From Macrobrachium rosenbergii (Eukaryota; Arthropoda; Malacostraca; Decapoda; Palaemonidae), in contig NC_089794.1 of the NCBI RefSeq assembly GCF_040412425.1, positions 4,758,083-4,822,082 on the forward strand: a stretch of 64,000 nucleotides of DNA, in the 5' to 3' direction. Position numbers and translations under genes: made by a program. Below, piece by piece: positions 59,289 through 64,000 of the stretch (the first letter of the stretch is position 1; each line of letters starts with the position of its first letter). The notes beneath the pieces are model-generated. The model searched no databases, was not told the DNA's origin, and was given only the letters and a program-made list of their open reading frames with translations.

Positions 59289-61425
59289 TCAACCTGACAG
59301 ATGAGCACTTGACCTCATCAACATGCTGCTGGGTGGTTTGTCAGTGAAGGCAACCTGTGATGAGCTCGAATTCCTTCTCACACTACCAAAGCTAGACTTA
59401 GACAACAAGCCACAGAAAATCAACCTTACTGGGGGGATTTGGCTATAGTGTCTCTCCACCAGCATGTACAACTCCCTAACCAATGCTGAGGGTATCGCCA
59501 TGGCTGCTCAAAATGGGAGACAAGTTGATGGAAGCCTTCTAAGTCTTGCAAGACACCACCAACCATCTGTGAGATCAAGGACGACGATGAAGACAACAAT
59601 GAACAGAAAAATTATGCACAATATCACTGGAAAAACTACCCTCTACAGAAAAGTATTTCAAAGAGATGGAATAAATGGGTCTTTCTCAGAAGGGCTTCAG
59701 ACCATTGGCTGCCTCATCACTCCACATAGTAAAGTACCTAATGTATCATGGTACTTTTGTGGATTTTACAGATAGCTCATCCTGCAAAGAGAACATCTCA
59801 ACAGGGAAGGAACCTTCACCAAGTTGGACCTAATGAAGGCATACTGCCAAGTGCCAGTGCACCAAGGGGATATCCCAGAAATGGTAATCAAAACATCTTT
59901 GGGGACATTCACCCTCAACTGCTAAACATTGCCTCCAGAATTCAGGGGTCATATTCAAGAGGCTGATGGAAAACATCCTCGGCGACCTCCCATTCTGCAT
60001 CTGCTAGGTTGATGACATACTAATATTCTCTGGAAATCCAGAAGAATATCAATTACCAACAACAAGCTAGGGCTATGAGACAACAGTTTAGTACTCCATC
60101 TTCACAAATATATCTTTGATGTAGCCCCCCAGCCCCCCATGTCTAGGGTTATCATGTATCCAAGTATGGCATACGTCATCTATCCTCCGAGGTGTCAGCA
60201 GTCAGGAGTACCCAACATCAAAAACCATAAAAGAACTACAGATATTCCGGTGAATGGTAAATTACTAAAAAATTCTTTCCAAATATCACCAGAGCCAATG
60301 CCCAATTTTGACACCTTCAGCTGAAATGCCAAGACAATCACATTCTTACCTCCTTCCAAACAAGACAACTTCAAAGCAAATGAGAAAACACTCACTGATG
60401 CCACAATCATGGCATTTACCAAACCCATGCCACCTATGCTGTCAATGTTGTAAAAGTGTGCTGCCAAAAAAAAAAAAAAAGAGTTGGAGGCACCACCAGA
60501 CCTCTTAGTTTCTTCAATTGAAAGATGAGAACAGTAGAAAAAAAACTGAAAATTTAACGGACAACTCATTGCTTTATATCTGACAACCACACACTTCCAA
60601 CTCACACTCAAGGTATACCTTGCACCATTTGACAGATCACCAATCTCTTGTCTACACCATAACCAGAAAACAGGAAGCATACCACCCCTCATCTGCAATG
60701 CCAACTACCACTCATCAAATTTGGATCAATAATAAAACATATTTCCTGTAAGAGAAAGCCCTGTATTATCAATAATAGAAATTAATAGGGTTCAACTAAT
60801 AATCAGCTACTATAACAAACTTACCAACATCCCAAAACGAGATCCTGAAACACATGACTACCACACTGCTATAAAATACTGGAAATTTGAAGACATCCTT
60901 TATACGACCTCAGGTACAACAATCTTATGTGACAACAGCATGAACCATCTGCTCCCTGTTATACCAGTTGTTCTAAGGATGAAAGTATTTCATAACACCC
61001 TTGAACTTAACCCCCCCTGTCCTGCATCAGGAGGAATAACAGCGAAACTAATAACAGAAAAAGTCTTAAGGCACAGCACAAGAAAAACTATGCAATACCT
61101 GTCAAAACTAACAATGCATCTAGTATTAGAGAAGCACAATAAACCATCACATGCTGGCTATTGACAGGAAATTCCCTCTCTCAGACAATGACATGGACAT
61201 AGTAGGACCCCTGTCCCGATTCCACTGGGTTCAGGGTTTCAGATAAATCTTCACAACTCCAGAAAGAACTGTTTGGTGATCAGAATCAGTCCCAATAATG
61301 GAGGCAGGAGACCACACAGTTTGATGCTGAGGCAGTTGTTCTGGCTTGCCTAAGGACATTACCTTGTTCAGATTCGGGTGATATATCCATCTGCTACTAG
61401 AACATACCTTCAACGCAGAGTGAGT
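59289..61425 (+). pseudogene. Ty3/gypsy pol remnant in module C, copy 2
   Basis: RT text is better kept than in copy 1: TFTKLDLMKAYCQVPVH starts at 59812 and VDDILIFS at 60008. The codon before VDD is TAG in both copies, so the loss of the RT tyrosine predates the duplication. The integrase zinc-domain region (LRMKVFHNTLELNPP near 60975, GGITAKLITEKVLRHSTRK near 61030) follows. Many stops and frame changes. Confidence 0.8.
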
Positions 61426-64000
61426 TCTCAAGAGTTGTACCCATAACTAAGATTTGATGTTTTTATCTTAGACTCTTGTAAGTAGTAACAAGTCAAAGGT
61501 TGAGTTTTTAATTCTGCGGTTTGATGGCAGTGACTTTATTTTCATAACATCCCATATGTGCAAGGTATGGCGGTATACAATAAGTCCAGACAACATATGT
61601 TTTGTCAGAAAAATTTGGAGTGTAATTGCCATGAAGTTCTCTGTTTTAACATTTTCAATACGTTCTACAGTGTTTGCATATTTTTGCTGTTTACCACAGT
61701 CCAAATATTGACGATTCTGTATATGAATGTTTTCTGGAAAGGATCAGTATGGCTCAATCACAGGATTCAAAAGCTCCATTCATCATTCGTGGAGACTGTA
61801 ATGCAAAGCACAGTTGGTGGCTGAATTCGAAGTCCACAGATCAACATGGCCGGCCTGTCTTGAGTTCTGTGTATCCTCCAATTTTATCCAGCTAATTGAG
61901 GAACCCACACACATTTCTGGTAATAGGTTAAACCTCATATTCATAGATGTCCCAACTATTGTGAAGTCCAAGGTCTGTGAATGTATAGGCACTTCTGATC
62001 TCTGTGACATTAAGATGGACATATCTATCAATCAGTATATTCTTAATGCCACCACTGGAAAAGCAGTCTGGTTAAAATTTGGAGCCAGTTGCAGTCATAT
62101 TACTGAAGCTTGTCAGGCACTTGATATTTCAAATGCTATATGAGATTCTGAGCCCATGACAAAGTTGAATGAAATGCCAATGGCTATTGCATTAAGAAAT
62201 ATACCTAGAAAGGTCATAAAATTTAGATCAAATGAACCAGCCATGATTTGATGATACATCTAGATGAGTCTAATGTGACAAACTGACCAAATTCAATGCG
62301 TGGAGACAAAATCGCTGTAGAGAAAATTATACCAATTTCATTGAGTCTCACCGTGCTCCAAATAGAACTTACCATAAAGCCAAGTGAAATTACAACAAAT
62401 TCCTTTATGAGGAAACTTGAAGGAATTAGCCTCATCTGTGGTGGACCAAATTGGCATCGTCTATCTTTAGGTCAGGCTTGTCTTCCATTCCACCACTACT
62501 AACAGATGATGGTGGATTGGTTATTGGCCCTAGGGAAAAGACTGGACTGCTTCATCGAGTTTATGAAGCTAAGCAATCAGCTGAGGATGTCCCTCTCCCT
62601 GATACTTGTCATCCTGAACCTATTCTTACAAAATTTGCATTTTGCTCCAGTGGTGTTGAGAAAATGTTGGATAATCTTGATAGCTGGGGTGGAGAAGATA
62701 ATGATGGTTTCTTCCCATTGCTTTTTAAAAAAGCTTCTAGTGTGTTGTCTCTTAAGATTAGTAGATTCTATAGATTTTAATGTCGATGTAGTATCTTTGC
62801 TGATGAGTGCAAGTTTAGTAATACAGTGCCTATCCCAAAGAGTGGCATATCTGCAGACTGTAGTAACTACAGGCCAGTTTCTATTCTCTGTGCTCTCCAT
62901 AGTTGCTGAAAAACTTAAATTTAAACCAATATATAAGTATGCAGAATCTAAAGGTTTGTTAGCTGACAGTCAATATGCATAAAGGAAGTAGTTAGGTACC
63001 TACGATGCTCTTTTAGACTTGACATATCATTTGCAAGGGAACCTTGATAAGCGTTTTGAGTGTAGAGTAATTCAAATAGATTTTAGTGCGGCTTTTGACT
63101 TAATAAATCACAAGGCACTTATCTATAAACTTCAGAACCTTAGAGTGGGTGCATATGATTTAGGATTACTTGAAGATTTCCTTACAGGTAGGCAGTGGCG
63201 AGTTTCTGTGGACTAGATCTTTAGTGAACCAAGACTTATTTTGTCTGGAGTTCCACAGGGTAGTGTTCTTGGTCTTCTGTTATTTTTAGTGAATATAACT
63301 GATATGGTTGTTGGCCAGGAAAACAAGATTGTTCAGTATGCTGATGATGCAACACTTGTGAGTATAGTGAAGTCTCCACTTACAAGAAATGAAGCTACCC
63401 CTAGCTTCAATCGGGACGTGGATTGGATTATTGATTGGTGTAGTTGATGGGCTATGAGGTTGAACTCCAGTAAAACGAAAACACTGTTGATTAGCAGATT
63501 TTTGTACAGCTTTCCCACCCCATCTTCCCCTTTAGGTGGATGGAACTTTGCTGAATGAGTCTGAAGCTTTAACTATTCGAGGTGTAACTTTGGAGAAACA
63601 TCTAATGAAAGTTTCCACAAATGCCACATGAAAGTTAGGCATCGTTTGTAAAACCTCGTATATTTATAATAGTGATAGAATCAATGTAACCTGTTTTTGT
63701 AATTTGTACCTCCTTTACTTTAATACTGTTGTCCAGTGTGGATGTCTGCTTCTGCCAGAGATTTATCTCTATTATACAGTGGTCCGTTGGGTTAGTTTCT
63801 GCTTTCTAATAGTAGCAGTTATGACTTGAACCGTCGACGGATGCTCTCTTGTTTGTCACTTTTTCATTCCTCTATTACAGCAGAGATCTTTCTCATTCAC
63901 AATTGTTCCCTAATCCTCTTTATTTGCCGAGATCAACCAGATTCGCTGAACAGCTTCTCCAATATGCAGTAAATGTGCCTTCCTGTCGAACTTCTCAGTT
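61426..64000 (+). pseudogene. jockey-like LINE, copy 2, 5' deleted and cut by window end
   Basis: Sequence matching the copy 1 LINE begins at about 61433 (AAGAGTTGTACCCATAAC), inside the endonuclease coding part; the ATG and NPGP start are absent. Visible blocks are FIIRGDCNAKHSWW (near 61775), IQIDFSAAFDLINHK (near 63070), SGVPQGSVLGLLLFL (63241) and VQYADDATLVS (near 63330), where the RT catalytic YADD is intact. Stops and frameshifts remain, so it is not mobile. Confidence 0.85.

Overview
This window is repeat-dominated eukaryotic DNA. I see no rRNA, no functional tRNA gene, no CRISPR array and no convincing intact host gene. About twenty long (TA)n arrays (together roughly 3 kb), many (CT)n/(CA)n/(TTA)n tracts, a hairpin MITE ending in GTTTTCTGTA/TACAGAAAAC, tRNA-derived SINEs, Penelope-like elements, a jockey-like LINE and several Ty3/gypsy elements together suggest an invertebrate, most likely a decapod crustacean (shrimp, crab, lobster or crayfish). 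The organism call is an inference from repeat style.

Layout: 1-3790, the 3' half of a broken Ty3/gypsy element (integrase, then an env-like region with a terminal membrane segment). 4210-10085, a ~5.9 kb element with terminal inverted repeats that carries a decayed gene for a large protein with an XPG/FEN1-like nuclease signature and a C-terminal CXC (tesmin/TSO1-like) motif. 11.5-14.6 kb, microsatellites, a MITE and Penelope-like remnants. 14.65-23.64 kb, a composite block made of modules A, B and C; C includes a foldback element, a gypsy pol remnant and a jockey-like LINE. 24025-30952, a minus-strand Ty3/gypsy element with both LTRs, a tRNA-Leu-type primer site, a polypurine tract and gag-PR-RT-RH-IN remnants. 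31.07-32.08 kb, a minus-strand Penelope-like remnant (RT end plus GIY-YIG). 32.2-39.2 kb, minisatellites, partial B and A copies and microsatellites. 39.2-39.8 kb, a short old tandem run of a tRNA-derived SINE. 40.9-43.6 kb, a degenerate tandem repeat followed by a gag-protease region without visible RT. 49.8-50.1 kb, a head-to-head pair of a second SINE. 50.35-64.0 kb, a second copy of the A-B-C block.

The most striking structure is at 52.33-57.61 kb. About 20 tandem copies of a ~268 bp tRNA-derived SINE are arranged as two opposed arrays facing a 21 bp centre, a near-palindrome of about 2.5 kb per arm. It sits inside the (TA)n tract that separates modules B and C in the second copy of the duplicated block. 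The same SINE exists as an older three-copy run at 39.2 kb, which suggests growth from a dispersed SINE into a satellite.

All coding remnants have frameshifts or stops. Some frameshifts, above all the 1-4 base indels between array units, could be long-read consensus errors, so frame breaks should be read with caution.
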